Below are positions 55,574 through 64,000 of a stretch of 64,000 nucleotides of DNA, piece after piece; within the stretch, counting starts at the first letter, position 1; every line of letters starts with the position of its first letter. A program made the position numbers and the translations under genes. Source of the DNA: Chloroflexi bacterium 44-23 (GTDB lineage Bacteria > Chloroflexota > Anaerolineae > Anaerolineales > Anaerolineaceae). Under the pieces are notes generated by a model. That model was not told the origin of the DNA. It saw only the letters and a list, made by a program, of their open reading frames with translations, and did no database searches. The stretch is from positions 473,034-537,033 of the forward strand of contig MKUW01000006.1 of assembly GCA_001899005.1 (NCBI GenBank). Direction: 5' to 3'.

Positions 55574-56989
55574 TCAAACTGCTTCTTCGATCATCTCATA
55601 GGAGGGATTATTATACATCTCCATATTTAGTTGACCTTGTAGTTTCGAGGTCACCAGGTTGGCGACAAATGCATCACTGACATTTAATGAAGTTCGCGCC
55701 ATGTCGATCAAAGGTTCAACCGAGATTAACAGTGCTGCAATCCAGACCGGCAAACCCATGGAGGACAAAACCACCAATCCAGCAAAGGTCGCATTTCCTC
55801 CCACTCCGGCAATACCGAATGAACTGACAGCCACAATTATTACCAGTTTAATCAGGAACAGTGGGTCAAGAGGGTTAATGCCCATACTGGGAGCAATCAT
55901 GACTGCTAACATGGCCGGGTAGATACCTGCACATCCATTTTGGCCAATGGTCAAAGCCAGTGATGAACCAATATTAGCAATGCCTTCTGGTACTCCCATC
56001 CGATCAGTCTGGGTTTTGACTGTCATTGGCAGGGTTCCGGCACTCGTGCGCGAAAAGAACGCAAATACCAGTGTGGACCAGGCTTTGGTAATGTATGTGA
56101 TCGGGTTTATCCCAAAAGCTGCCAGAATGGCAAAGTGGATCAGGTACATGATGAAAATCGCCAGGTAGGAAATCAACACAAAGTTCACAAGTTTGAGTGC
56201 TTGTTCCCAATTGCTGCCGACCACGAACGATGTAATAAGCGCCATAATGCCATAGGGGGTCAGCCTTAAAACCATTTTGACTAGCTCCATGACCATAGCT
56301 TGCAGCGCGTCAAGTCCATTACGTAAGGTCGCAAATAATTCAGGTTTTTTTCTGCCCACACTTAGCATAGCAAACCCGAGGAAGGAAGCAAAGATCACGA
56401 CAGCGATCGTTGATGTACTGCGCGCCCCGGTCATGTCCCTGAATGGGTTGGTGGGAATGAATGAATAGATTTGACCGGTGATGTCGGTCTTGTCAACTTC
56501 TTCCGATCGTGTTTCAAGTGAAGTTACACGAGCGTCGTCTGCGGTCAATCCCTCTGTGTTCAAACCAAACAAACCGGTCGTCAAAGCGCCGACTAGAGCA
56601 GCGATGGCGGCGGTAATTACCAGAATACCAATAATCGTACTGGCTATCTTGCCAACATTCTTTTGACCGGACATATTGGCTATCGCTGTCACGATGGACA
56701 CCAAAATCAGCGGGATGATGATCATCTGCAAAAATCCGATATAAATATTGCCGACCAATCTAATCCAGTTAATGGAAAGTTTAACTGCATTTGAAGTTGC
56801 ACCAAAAACGAATTGCAGAATCAAGCCAAATGCGATCCCAAGTATCAATGCCCACATTACTCGAGTCCCAAACTTGACGTGCTTCTTTTGCTGCCTTGCC
56901 ATGAAAACAATTGCACCCACAAAAAGGAGCATTATCACAATAAATAAGACAATATCCAAACCTTTCGCCGTCAGAAAATTGTTAAACAT
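55574..56989 (-). CDS. L-cystine (dicarboxylate/amino acid:cation) symporter, TcyP-like
   Basis: A DAACS-family carrier of 471 residues with eight membrane helices and two re-entrant loops. The C-terminal signature AGVGGNATFAGLVVLS then VEPLIDMARTSLNV matches the TcyP/YdjN cystine-transporter branch rather than glutamate or C4-dicarboxylate carriers. It should import cystine with Na+ or H+. The ATG at 56989 follows TTGGAGGCAAC, a strong ribosome site; the longer frame to 57040 has none. The sulfur-mobilising enzyme and OsmC protein downstream on the same strand agree with a sulfur role (inference). Confidence 0.87.
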   Translation of the reverse strand: MFNNFLTAKGLDIVLFIVIMLLFVGAIVFMARQQKKHVKFGTRVMWALILGIAFGLILQFVFGATSNAVKLSINWIRLVGNIYIGFLQMIIIPLILVSIVTAIANMSGQKNVGKIASTIIGILVITAAIAALVGALTTGLFGLNTEGLTADDARVTSLETRSEEVDKTDITGQIYSFIPTNPFRDMTGARSTSTIAVVIFASFLGFAMLSVGRKKPELFATLRNGLDALQAMVMELVKMVLRLTPYGIMALITSFVVGSNWEQALKLVNFVLISYLAIFIMYLIHFAILAAFGINPITYITKAWSTLVFAFFSRTSAGTLPMTVKTQTDRMGVPEGIANIGSSLALTIGQNGCAGIYPAMLAVMIAPSMGINPLDPLFLIKLVIIVAVSSFGIAGVGGNATFAGLVVLSSMGLPVWIAALLISVEPLIDMARTSLNVSDAFVANLVTSKLQGQLNMEMYNNPSYEMIEEAV

Positions 56990-57254
56990 GTTGCCTCCAA
57001 AATTGGGAATTATGAGAATTTGACTTATAAAACCCAACAAATAAGATAAAGTTACTGTGAAAACAATGGGTATATTTATATTAAAGTCAAATAAAATTCA
57101 CTTTTTCCACAGTATTTGTCCAGATAATTTAATTATTATAAAAAGACATACAATCTCAGCAACTGGTTGTCTAATTTTTCAAACCTTAGACAGATAAAGA
57201 ATCAGGTTGAATCTTATTGCATGAGCTGGCAGCGCCATAGCGGACAGCGAAAAA

Positions 57255-57680
57255 TGATATTCTTGATAGGTAGAAGGCACAAATCAGCTCATGGGCGAAG
57301 CATCCGCGATGGGTGTGTTTTTACCGGATGGAATGTTCCCCGGATGCTTCGCCCTTATGAGAGATCTCATGTGAAAAAATTATCATCCCCTCAAGAGAAA
57401 AGCTTTTTGACTTTTTTTCTCAAGTTAGTTTGTAACGCACCAAACTATCACTGCTTTTTGTTATAAGCAGACCATCCAATGACGCAGAGCGTCATCAATT
57501 GAAGAAATAGCAAACTGCTAAATTGGGCGGGCTACACCAAGTCGAAAAGACCAAAGTGAATTGGAGCGAGAAAGCGCATTTACGAATGTGGTTAAGTTGC
57601 GACGTTTGAGTTTTGTTATGAGCAGATTTTTTCGCAATGACATCTTGCTTAGAAAGACTGAATAGCTACAAATAACCTAT
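57255..57680 (-). repeat. dispersed intergenic repeat, copy R4 (fullest, inverted)
   Basis: Within the 735-base gene-free gap 56990-57724. Read on the minus strand, it carries all blocks seen separately in R1 and R3: the TTCAGTCTTTCTAA edge (near 57655), AAACTCAAACGTCGCAACTT, TCTTTTCGACTTGGTGT, a GATGACGC/GCGTCATT palindrome, AACAAAAAGCAGTGATAGTT, and the terminal hairpin. The hairpin arms are the perfect 14-mers at 57293-57306 and 57341-57354. It has no open frame conserved with the other copies. The rest of the gap, 56990-57254, is AT-rich and holds the upstream region of the carrier gene. Confidence 0.88.
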
Positions 57681-57712
57681 CAAAATAGTAAGCGAAAAGG
57701 GTTAAAAGGCAA

Positions 57713-57718
57713 TATAAT
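57713..57718 (+). promoter_or_regulatory. -10 element abutting the manA start codon
   Basis: TATAAT ends 6 bases before the ATG at 57725, and no ribosome site lies at usable distance. This predicts a leaderless manA mRNA. No good -35 is visible. Confidence 0.5.
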
Positions 57719-57724
57719 TACAAG

Positions 57725-58699
57725 ATGGACTCAATAAATTTTTATCCCTTGCTCTTAAAGCCTACCATCAAGAATTACATCTGGGGCGGTTTTCAATTAA
57801 AGCCATTTCTGGACCCTTCAAATGATAGCGGAGAACAACCAGTAGCTGAAATTTGGGCTGTATATGATCAGAATGAGATTGTCAATGGCAGCTTTAAAGG
57901 TCAATTATTATCTCAGATAGTGGCTGATCACCCCGCTGAAATTCTTGGCCATTCAAAATATCTTCAACCCAACGCAGCTTTTCCATTACTGATAAAACTG
58001 TTGGATTGCCAGGATTGGCTTTCAGTGCAGGTTCATCCGGATGATCAAGGGGCACGTTTGCTTGAGGGTCCGCAATTTCATGGAAAAACTGAGGCATGGT
58101 TCTTTTTGGATGCCGACCCGCAATCACAAATCATCGCCGGTACAAAGCCTGATATCAGCCAGGCTGAGTTGAGCGAAGCTATTCGCAAAAATAAAATTCT
58201 GGATGTGGTTCAATGGTATCAAATGCACACAAATGATTGTGTTAATATTCCTGCCGGGACAATTCACGCACTTGGCCCCGGTTTACTCGTTTATGAACTG
58301 CAGCAGAGCTCCGATCTCACTTATCGGGTTTTCGATTGGGAGCGTCCAATGGAAGCCGGCCGCCCCTTGCACATTGAGAAATCGATCCATTCTGCACGTG
58401 TAGGCCAAACTGAACCTAAAAATCTGAGCCAATTCGAACCTCCTGGTGGCATCACAAATCTGATTGAAGGAAAGTACTTTTCTTTAAAACACGTTGTTAA
58501 TAAAGTTGATTTGTTGGAATTTGACACACGTCATAATAACATGCACGCATTAACAATTATTGACGGCAGCGCTGAAATTGTTTTTGAAGAACAGGTTTTT
58601 TTGCTGCGCAAATTTCAATCATTACTGATACCGGCTGCCTGTGGACAATACCAAATAAGCGGAGAATTCACCTTGCTTTTGGCAGCCAACAAAAATTAA
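57725..58699 (+). CDS. manA: class I mannose-6-phosphate isomerase
   Basis: Zinc enzyme interconverting mannose 6-phosphate and fructose 6-phosphate, in mannose use or GDP-mannose supply. A cupin fold of 324 residues with the metal ligands in QVHPDDQGA, the Glu of GKTEAWFF and the His of PAGTIHALGPG. The length fits the short Firmicute-type ManA rather than the roughly 390-residue enterobacterial enzyme. It starts with ATG at 57725, apparently leaderless, and is followed 105 bases later by mnmA on the same strand. Confidence 0.92.
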   Translation: MDSINFYPLLLKPTIKNYIWGGFQLKPFLDPSNDSGEQPVAEIWAVYDQNEIVNGSFKGQLLSQIVADHPAEILGHSKYLQPNAAFPLLIKLLDCQDWLSVQVHPDDQGARLLEGPQFHGKTEAWFFLDADPQSQIIAGTKPDISQAELSEAIRKNKILDVVQWYQMHTNDCVNIPAGTIHALGPGLLVYELQQSSDLTYRVFDWERPMEAGRPLHIEKSIHSARVGQTEPKNLSQFEPPGGITNLIEGKYFSLKHVVNKVDLLEFDTRHNNMHALTIIDGSAEIVFEEQVFLLRKFQSLLIPAACGQYQISGEFTLLLAANKN

Positions 58700-58804
58700 A
58701 ACGAGTTCAAAACAATTAATTTTATTTGGATAATAATGGTAGAATTTACATATTGTAGAGTCAATAAACATTTCCAGGTAATTTCCTGGTTGCAAGGAAA
58801 ATAA

Positions 58805-59905
58805 ATGGGCGCCAAAAAACCAACCATCGTGGTAGCAGTCAGTGGCGGGGTCGATAGCTCCGTGGTGGCTGCCCTTTTAAGCAAGCAGGGTTACCCTGTG
58901 ATCGGGGTGATGATGCATCTGTGGAGTGAACAAGGCAAAGAATGCGAAAATAAGTGCTGTACTCCGCAGGCCATGGAAGATGCCCGTAAATCTGCCAATG
59001 CTCTCGGAATTCCCTTTCACACCATCGATGCCGCCGGCATATTTCGGAAACGAATTGTTCAATATTTTTTGGATGGCTATGCAATGGGCAAAACGCCTAA
59101 TCCATGTGTGAATTGTAATCGTGAGATCAAATGGGGTTTATTGCTCGAAAAAGCACGAGAATTAGGCGGAGATTACCTGGCTACCGGTCATTACGTACGC
59201 CGTGAAGTAGCCGCTGATGGAAAAGTCATCATCAAACGTGCCAGGGACGTAAGTAAAGATCAATCTTATGTAATGAGCATGTTAAATCAATCACAATTGC
59301 AGCAGACTCTATTCCCTTTGGGTGATTATCTAAAAACCGAGGTACGGGAATTGGCGCATCAATTTGGTCTACCGATGGCCGAAAAAAAAGACAGCCAGGA
59401 TTTGTGTTTCGTTTCGGATGCCAGCTACAAGGATTTCCTGCTGCGCAACGCTCCTCAGGTGGCTGTGTCGGGAGCAATACTTGACAAATTCGGCAATAAA
59501 CTGGGCGAGCACGAAGGGCTGGCATTCTACACAATTGGTCAGCGTAAAGGAATAAAAATTTCTGCAGCTGAACCGCTTTACGTTCTGGAAAAAAATGCTA
59601 TAGATAACGCCCTGATTGTCGGCACGATGGCAGATTTGCAGCAGCATATTATTTCAGTAAAGGATGTCAACTGGGTCAGCGGGGAAGTCCCTCTTGATCC
59701 TTTCCACGCGGAAGTGAAAATTCGATACAAATCCGATCCGCTACCGGCATTAATCACGGCTCAGGAGCATGGCAAAGCTAAGATTGAACTTGATCAACCG
59801 GTGCGAGATGCCACTCCAGGCCAGTTTGCTGTATTTTATGATGGTGATATTGTCCTGGGCGGCGGCGAAATCAGCCAGGCCAGCCGCGCAGGAACCAAAA
59901 TCTAG
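58805..59905 (+). CDS. mnmA: tRNA-specific 2-thiouridylase
   Basis: Adds sulfur to U34 of Glu, Gln and Lys tRNAs. The PP-loop AVSGGVDSSVVAALL is at 12-26, the catalytic cysteines lie in NPCVNCNREIKW and QDLCFV, and the C-terminal beta-barrel begins after GQRKGI. 366 residues is standard. The ATG has AAGGAAA just upstream. Sulfur donors (cysteine desulfurase, Tus-type relay) are not adjacent. It converges on iorB with only 12 bases between. Confidence 0.96.
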   Translation: MGAKKPTIVVAVSGGVDSSVVAALLSKQGYPVIGVMMHLWSEQGKECENKCCTPQAMEDARKSANALGIPFHTIDAAGIFRKRIVQYFLDGYAMGKTPNPCVNCNREIKWGLLLEKARELGGDYLATGHYVRREVAADGKVIIKRARDVSKDQSYVMSMLNQSQLQQTLFPLGDYLKTEVRELAHQFGLPMAEKKDSQDLCFVSDASYKDFLLRNAPQVAVSGAILDKFGNKLGEHEGLAFYTIGQRKGIKISAAEPLYVLEKNAIDNALIVGTMADLQQHIISVKDVNWVSGEVPLDPFHAEVKIRYKSDPLPALITAQEHGKAKIELDQPVRDATPGQFAVFYDGDIVLGGGEISQASRAGTKI

Positions 59906-59917
59906 CATTTTTGTGGG

Positions 59918-60538
59918 TTAAATTGCATCCACTCCACGCTGAAATGCCAACCTGTTTATTTCAACGGACTTTTGTGGAACTTTGCTGGCTATAATCGGAA
60001 ACCATGTTTCTAGCTCTGCTTCCATTAATCCACACAATGCACCCAATAAGACGACATTGGCTACTTTGACATTACCAAGTTCTTCAGCAATACTTCGGCA
60101 ATCAACCCAATAGTTGTTACTGGTAATTTCGTGCGTTGACTCACGAATATCCTGATCGGATGGATAGATGGCGTTCCCTGAGCTGACGGTAACCGGAACG
60201 ATCTGATAATCATTCACCAAAAACACACCATCTGGCCGAATCTGGTCTAAGAAACGCAAACCCTCCAGCTTTTCAAAAGCAATCAGGAAATCCGCCTCTC
60301 CTTTGGCAATAATAGGTGAAAAGACTTGTTCTCCCCAGCGAACATGCGAAATGACAGATCCGCCGCGTTGCGACATGCCGTGGATTTCGGCCTTCTTGAC
60401 ATCGTAACCCAATTTCAAACCTAATTCTGCCAGAACATTGCTGGCCAGGATCGTCCCCTGACCGCCAACCCCGACGAGGAAGAAGTTTAAAACGTCACGC
60501 TTAATACCTAATTTTGGGAATGAAAACATTGGCAGCAT
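59918..60538 (-). CDS. iorB: indolepyruvate ferredoxin oxidoreductase, beta subunit
   Basis: The gamma-domain partner of IorA. The nucleotide/CoA-side motif GVGGQGTILAS is near residue 23, followed by the conserved GMSQRGGSV. 206 residues is normal. It completes the enzyme that turns aryl pyruvates (from Trp, Phe or Tyr) plus CoA into aryl-acetyl-CoA, CO2 and reduced ferredoxin. It follows iorA by 5 bases, and the acyl-CoA synthetase gene lies upstream of iorA, all on the minus strand. Confidence 0.93.
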   Translation of the reverse strand: MLPMFSFPKLGIKRDVLNFFLVGVGGQGTILASNVLAELGLKLGYDVKKAEIHGMSQRGGSVISHVRWGEQVFSPIIAKGEADFLIAFEKLEGLRFLDQIRPDGVFLVNDYQIVPVTVSSGNAIYPSDQDIRESTHEITSNNYWVDCRSIAEELGNVKVANVVLLGALCGLMEAELETWFPIIASKVPQKSVEINRLAFQRGVDAI

Positions 60539-60543
60539 CCTAT

Positions 60544-62373
60544 CTAATTACTTTTAGCCAGAACCTGGCTTTTGAATAAAATGGCATCGCGTGGGCAAAC
60601 TTGAGCGCAAATTTCACACCCGGTACAAAGTGAGGCATTTATTATTGCCAATGGCCGGTTATATTTTGGATCCAGAATTTCCGATTTTGAAATGGCCGGG
60701 CATCCAATCCGAAAACAAACGGTACAGCCATTACACTGATCCGTGACTTCCAAAGGAATGTATCGTTTCCGTTGCTCCGGTAAAAGCGCACAAGGTTCGC
60801 GCGTAATCATTACCGCCGGCCCCTCTTCTTTCATCCATGTTCTGAGTGTCTTTTCGATCAGATCAACTTCAAATGCCTCGACCGTCAATACCTTTTCAAT
60901 GCCACAAGCTTTCACTAATTGTTCAATATCCAAGGAGATAGTTGCCTCGTTCTGCAAGGTCTTGCCGGTGCCAGGGTTTTCCTGGTGGCCGGTCATGCCC
61001 GTCACACGGTTATCCATAATTATGGTAATCACATTCGACTGGTTGTAAGCCACGTTAATCAATGCCGGAATGCCGCTGTGGAAAAACGTTGAATCCCCTA
61101 CAACTGCTACATGCCGCTCCGGATCACCGGCAATGGCTGCCCCATGTGCCACACCAATACTGGCACCCATGCATCCACAGGTATCAATCGCACTTAAAGG
61201 CGGTGCAACCCCCAGGGTATAGCAGCCAATATCGCCGTTGACTGGAATCTTCAGTTTTGAGAGAACATAAAAGGAGGAACGATGCGGACAGCCCGGACAA
61301 AGTGAAGGCGGCCGGGCTGGTAATTCTAAAGAAATAGGCGCTGTTTCAAAGTCAATTTCAGCGGCATACAATCCAGCTTCATTAGCAAATTGCCGCACAA
61401 TCGCCGGGTTCAACTCGCCAAAAATGGGGAATATGGATTTGGTGAGTGGGTAGCTTTGTTCAGCCTTTCCAGCCGGCTGGTAAAGCTTAACACCCATGGC
61501 TCGCACCTGATCCTCAATAAACGGATCCAACTCTTCCAAGACAATCAGATTCTTGACATTTTTAGCGAACTCGGTAATCATCTTTTTGGGTAATGGATAC
61601 ACCATCCCAAGTTTTAATATACTTGCGTCCGGAAATACTTCTCTGGCATACTGGTAAGCAACACCGCCAGTGATAATTCCCAAATCTTTTCCGCGGTATT
61701 CAACCCGGTTGTGGATGAATGTCTCTGCGAACTCGGAAATATCTGCAATTCTGGCCTCGATGACAGGATGCCGCCGACGGGCATTGGCTGGGATCATTAC
61801 GTACTTCAATGGATTACGTGGATATTTTTTCTGGTCAGGTACTGTTGCTTGCTGCTCAAAGACCTCCACCGCTGTGCTGGTATGGCAAACCCGGGTAGTC
61901 ATACGCAAAAGGACCGGTGTATCAAACTGTTCACTCAGATCATAGGCGGCGATGGTGAAATCCCTGGCCTCCTGGCTATCCGCCGGATCAAGGCATGGAA
62001 TTCGCGCAAATTTCGCGAACTGGCGGTTGTCCTGTTCATTTTGGGAGGAATGCATGGAAGGATCGTCGGCTGACACAATCACCAAACCAGCCTCAATCCC
62101 TGTCATGGCCACGTAGAAAAAAGCATCCGCGGCTACATTCAAACCAACATGTTTCATTGTGCAAAGAGAACGTTTACCGGCGTAGGCAGCTCCAATAGCA
62201 GCATCCAAACCCACTTTTTCATTAGGAGCCCATTCTGCATACACATTCGGATAAAGCGCGAATGTCTCCATAATCTCAGTACTGGGCGTGCCGGGATAAC
62301 CTGAGGCAACACTACAGCCAGCCTCCCACGCGCCACGCGCCACTGCTTCATTCCCCGATAAAAGTCTTCTCAT
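60544..62373 (-). CDS. iorA: indolepyruvate ferredoxin oxidoreductase, alpha subunit
   Basis: The 609-residue catalytic subunit. The N-terminal pyrimidine-binding domain begins LLSGNEAVARGAWEAG; the thiamine pyrophosphate site is in the second half (GDIGCYTLG, then VVGDSTFFHSG). The C-terminal 60 residues carry ferredoxin-type clusters: CNGCTVCFRIGCP and CTGCEICAQVCP. The first site has the Cys spacing expected in this enzyme. Ferredoxin is the electron acceptor. GGAGATGAA precedes the ATG. The enzyme is oxygen-sensitive in known cases and marks an anaerobic amino acid fermenter. Confidence 0.95.
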   Translation of the reverse strand: MRRLLSGNEAVARGAWEAGCSVASGYPGTPSTEIMETFALYPNVYAEWAPNEKVGLDAAIGAAYAGKRSLCTMKHVGLNVAADAFFYVAMTGIEAGLVIVSADDPSMHSSQNEQDNRQFAKFARIPCLDPADSQEARDFTIAAYDLSEQFDTPVLLRMTTRVCHTSTAVEVFEQQATVPDQKKYPRNPLKYVMIPANARRRHPVIEARIADISEFAETFIHNRVEYRGKDLGIITGGVAYQYAREVFPDASILKLGMVYPLPKKMITEFAKNVKNLIVLEELDPFIEDQVRAMGVKLYQPAGKAEQSYPLTKSIFPIFGELNPAIVRQFANEAGLYAAEIDFETAPISLELPARPPSLCPGCPHRSSFYVLSKLKIPVNGDIGCYTLGVAPPLSAIDTCGCMGASIGVAHGAAIAGDPERHVAVVGDSTFFHSGIPALINVAYNQSNVITIIMDNRVTGMTGHQENPGTGKTLQNEATISLDIEQLVKACGIEKVLTVEAFEVDLIEKTLRTWMKEEGPAVMITREPCALLPEQRKRYIPLEVTDQCNGCTVCFRIGCPAISKSEILDPKYNRPLAIINASLCTGCEICAQVCPRDAILFKSQVLAKSN

Positions 62374-62391
62374 TTCATCTCCAGTTTCCGA

Positions 62392-64000
62392 TTATTCTTG
62401 AATCATATTCAAAATTGTTCTGCCATCTAAAGCAATGGCACCTTTTCCTGCCGCCAGAACCAGCAATGGATTGATTTCAATCTCTTCAATTTGTGGAAAG
62501 TCGTATGCCAATTGACTCAAACGTACTATGGTTTCGATTACTGCTGGTACGTCTGAAACTGTTTCACCGCGATACCCCGTTAACATTCGGGCAGCCTTAG
62601 TTTCGAAGATCATTTCTTCCGCATCCATTCTGGTGAGCGGCGCGATGCGAAATGCCACATCTTTTATCAACTCGACAAACACGCCTCCCATCCCGAACAT
62701 CATGACCGGCCCAAAACCTGGATCACGGCGCATGCCCACGATAACTTCCTGCCCTTTTGGCGCCATTTTTTCAACCAGGTAACTTTCAATCTGCGCATCC
62801 GGCATAGAAAGGCGAATTCTTGCGGCCATTTCCTCAGCACCTTGGCGCAGGCTATTTTCATCTTTTATATTTAAACTGATAGCACCGATATCCGACTTGT
62901 GCAGCACTCCGCGAACATTGGCTTTCAAAACAACCGGAAATCCAATTTTCTCTGCAATCTGAATGCATTCCGCAATTGTCTTGCCTTCCGCGCCGGAAAT
63001 AATATCGATTCCATAACTTTTTAGTAATGTGCGTGTGAAGGCCTCGCCCAGATTGCGTTCAGTTGCCGAAGCCAGCAAATCTGCCGCCAAACGACCATCG
63101 ATATCAGTGACCAAATCGACTTCCATAGCTGGTTTTTTTCGCCACTGAGCATACGCCCACATTGCTCCTAAGACGCTGCCGACACTTTCGGGATAAACGA
63201 CCATAGGAACATGGTTTGCATGCAGCACCCGGCGTGGTTCCGCTACGGCAGGATCACCAAGAAAACAGGCAAGTACGGTTTTTTGAGCTCTTTCGGCTAC
63301 GCGAATGATGCCTTTGGCAACTTCGACCGGGTTGACCAATGATTGGGGAACCAGGATGGTTACCACAATATCGACAGCAGGGTCATTTATCACAAGCGCA
63401 AGAGCTGCTTCATAATCACCAGGTTCTGCCCCACCCAACATGTCAACCGGGTTTGCAACTTGTGCACTTGGATTCAATCCAAGGCGCAATTTATCCTGGG
63501 TTTCTGCGCCCAAATCTGCCATTTGGAGGCCATGCATGGCCAGGCTATCCGATACTAGCGCAGCCGGCCCACCGGAATTGGTCAGGATGGCGACCCGGTT
63601 TCCTTGTGGCAAAGGTTGCAAAGCAAATGCCTGCGATACATCAAAAAGGTCATTTAAATTTTGCACCTCAATGACTCCACTCTGTCGAAAAGCAGCCTGG
63701 TAGGCTGAGTGTGCTCCCGCCAGGGAACCGGTGTGCGAAGATACTGCTCGAGCGCCTGCAGTGGTTTTCCCAGCTTTGATCAGCACAATCGGTTTTGTTC
63801 GGCTGACTTTGCGGGCCACTTTGATAAAACGGGCTCCATCTTTAATTTGTTCAACATAAGCCGCAATCACTGGGGTGTGAGGATCATCCTCCAGGTACTC
63901 AATCATATCGGTCTCAGTCACGTCAGCTTCGTTTCCCAGGCTCGAAAAATGGGCAAAGCCAATGCCTTTGCCCTTCACCAGATCGACAATTCCTCCCAAA
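62392..64000 (-). CDS. ADP-forming acetate/acyl-CoA ligase, 5'-truncated by the window edge
   Basis: The frame is open at the window end, so the N-terminal CoA-binding part is missing. The visible 535 residues include the succinyl-CoA-synthetase-like middle with the phospho-His segment SSHTGSLAGAHSA, and a C-terminal ATP-grasp domain of about 220 residues. Alpha and beta parts are thus fused in one chain. It converts acyl-CoA, ADP and phosphate to acid, CoA and ATP. Directly downstream lie iorA and iorB, so the aryl-acetyl-CoA they make can be cashed for ATP here, as known in Thermococcales. The gap to iorA is 18 bases. Confidence 0.93.
   Translation of the reverse strand, partial: LGGIVDLVKGKGIGFAHFSSLGNEADVTETDMIEYLEDDPHTPVIAAYVEQIKDGARFIKVARKVSRTKPIVLIKAGKTTAGARAVSSHTGSLAGAHSAYQAAFRQSGVIEVQNLNDLFDVSQAFALQPLPQGNRVAILTNSGGPAALVSDSLAMHGLQMADLGAETQDKLRLGLNPSAQVANPVDMLGGAEPGDYEAALALVINDPAVDIVVTILVPQSLVNPVEVAKGIIRVAERAQKTVLACFLGDPAVAEPRRVLHANHVPMVVYPESVGSVLGAMWAYAQWRKKPAMEVDLVTDIDGRLAADLLASATERNLGEAFTRTLLKSYGIDIISGAEGKTIAECIQIAEKIGFPVVLKANVRGVLHKSDIGAISLNIKDENSLRQGAEEMAARIRLSMPDAQIESYLVEKMAPKGQEVIVGMRRDPGFGPVMMFGMGGVFVELIKDVAFRIAPLTRMDAEEMIFETKAARMLTGYRGETVSDVPAVIETIVRLSQLAYDFPQIEEIEINPLLVLAAGKGAIALDGRTILNMIQE

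Noticed and set aside
57104..57112. TTTTCCACA resembling a DnaA box
   Set aside because: A single isolated near-match with no cluster, no dnaA or dnaN and no origin-like context.

Overview
The window reads as a chromosomal stretch of an anaerobic, fermentative member of the Chloroflexota, most likely class Anaerolineae. That placement is inference: no rRNA gene is present. It rests on moderate GC content by eye, many lipoproteins of LysM/M23, DUF4349 and toast-rack type, a YvcK homologue with a membrane-spanning N-terminus, an indolepyruvate:ferredoxin oxidoreductase next to an ADP-forming acyl-CoA synthetase, GH42 and GH36 galactosidases, SelA, and a cyclic 2,3-diphosphoglycerate synthetase-like protein. 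About 52 protein genes, two tRNA genes, one SAM-I riboswitch and a dispersed intergenic repeat family were found. No phage, insertion sequence with transposase, CRISPR array or replication origin was seen.

Layout. 1-2.4 kb: an AIM24-like protein cut by the window edge, a deoxynucleoside kinase and a GNAT acetyltransferase. 2.4-3.35 kb: gene-free, with two copies of the repeat. 3.35-8.8 kb: a GH42 beta-galactosidase (minus), divergent from a four-gene envelope-stress-like operon (ECF sigma, zinc-finger anti-sigma, bactofilin-like membrane protein, toast-rack lipoprotein). 8.8-13.9 kb (minus): nadD, obgE, a cyclic-2,3-DPG-synthetase-like P-loop protein and argS. 13.9-15.0 kb: gene-free, with another repeat copy. 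15.0-19.2 kb (minus): rpsT, pgk, gap and yvcK. 19.3-24.7 kb (plus): ROK kinase, class III aminotransferase, GAF/PAS histidine kinase and a long CpXC protein, then tRNA-Glu. 24.8-32.3 kb: SRAP peptidase (minus), fused formiminotransferase-cyclodeaminase, an M23 lipoprotein, a class-A-like serine hydrolase (minus) and a GH36 alpha-galactosidase. 32.3-39.9 kb (minus): DUF4349 lipoprotein, phosphodiesterase, then a homocysteine methyltransferase/MTHFR fusion and metH behind a SAM-I riboswitch. 40.0-46.9 kb (plus): membrane protein, selA, M24 peptidase, tsaD, ECF sigma with zinc-finger partner, zinc ribbon, glutaredoxin-like PDO and OsmC. 46.9-53.1 kb (minus): a compact operon of polysaccharide deacetylase, HIT protein and three paralogous LysM/M23-like lipoproteins. 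53.3-57.0 kb: tRNA-Pro, a molybdenum-cofactor-sulfurase-like PLP enzyme, a second OsmC and a TcyP-like cystine carrier. 57.0-57.7 kb: gene-free, with the fullest repeat copy. 57.7-64 kb: manA and mnmA (plus), then iorB, iorA and an acyl-CoA synthetase cut by the window end (minus).

How the parts fit. Galactosides and hexoses enter glycolysis through the galactosidases, ROK kinase, ManA, GAPDH and PGK. Amino acids are fermented through the aminotransferase, IorAB and the ADP-forming synthetase, giving ATP by substrate-level phosphorylation. Methionine is made by MetH with a second methyltransferase/reductase fusion, both under one SAM-sensing leader. A large share of the accessory coding capacity concerns the cell envelope: two ECF sigma/zinc-finger pairs, five M23 or serine-hydrolase wall proteins and a deacetylase. 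The least explained features are the dispersed hairpin repeat, the three M23-like proteins that lack the canonical first metal-ligand histidine, and the sigma/bactofilin/toast-rack operon.
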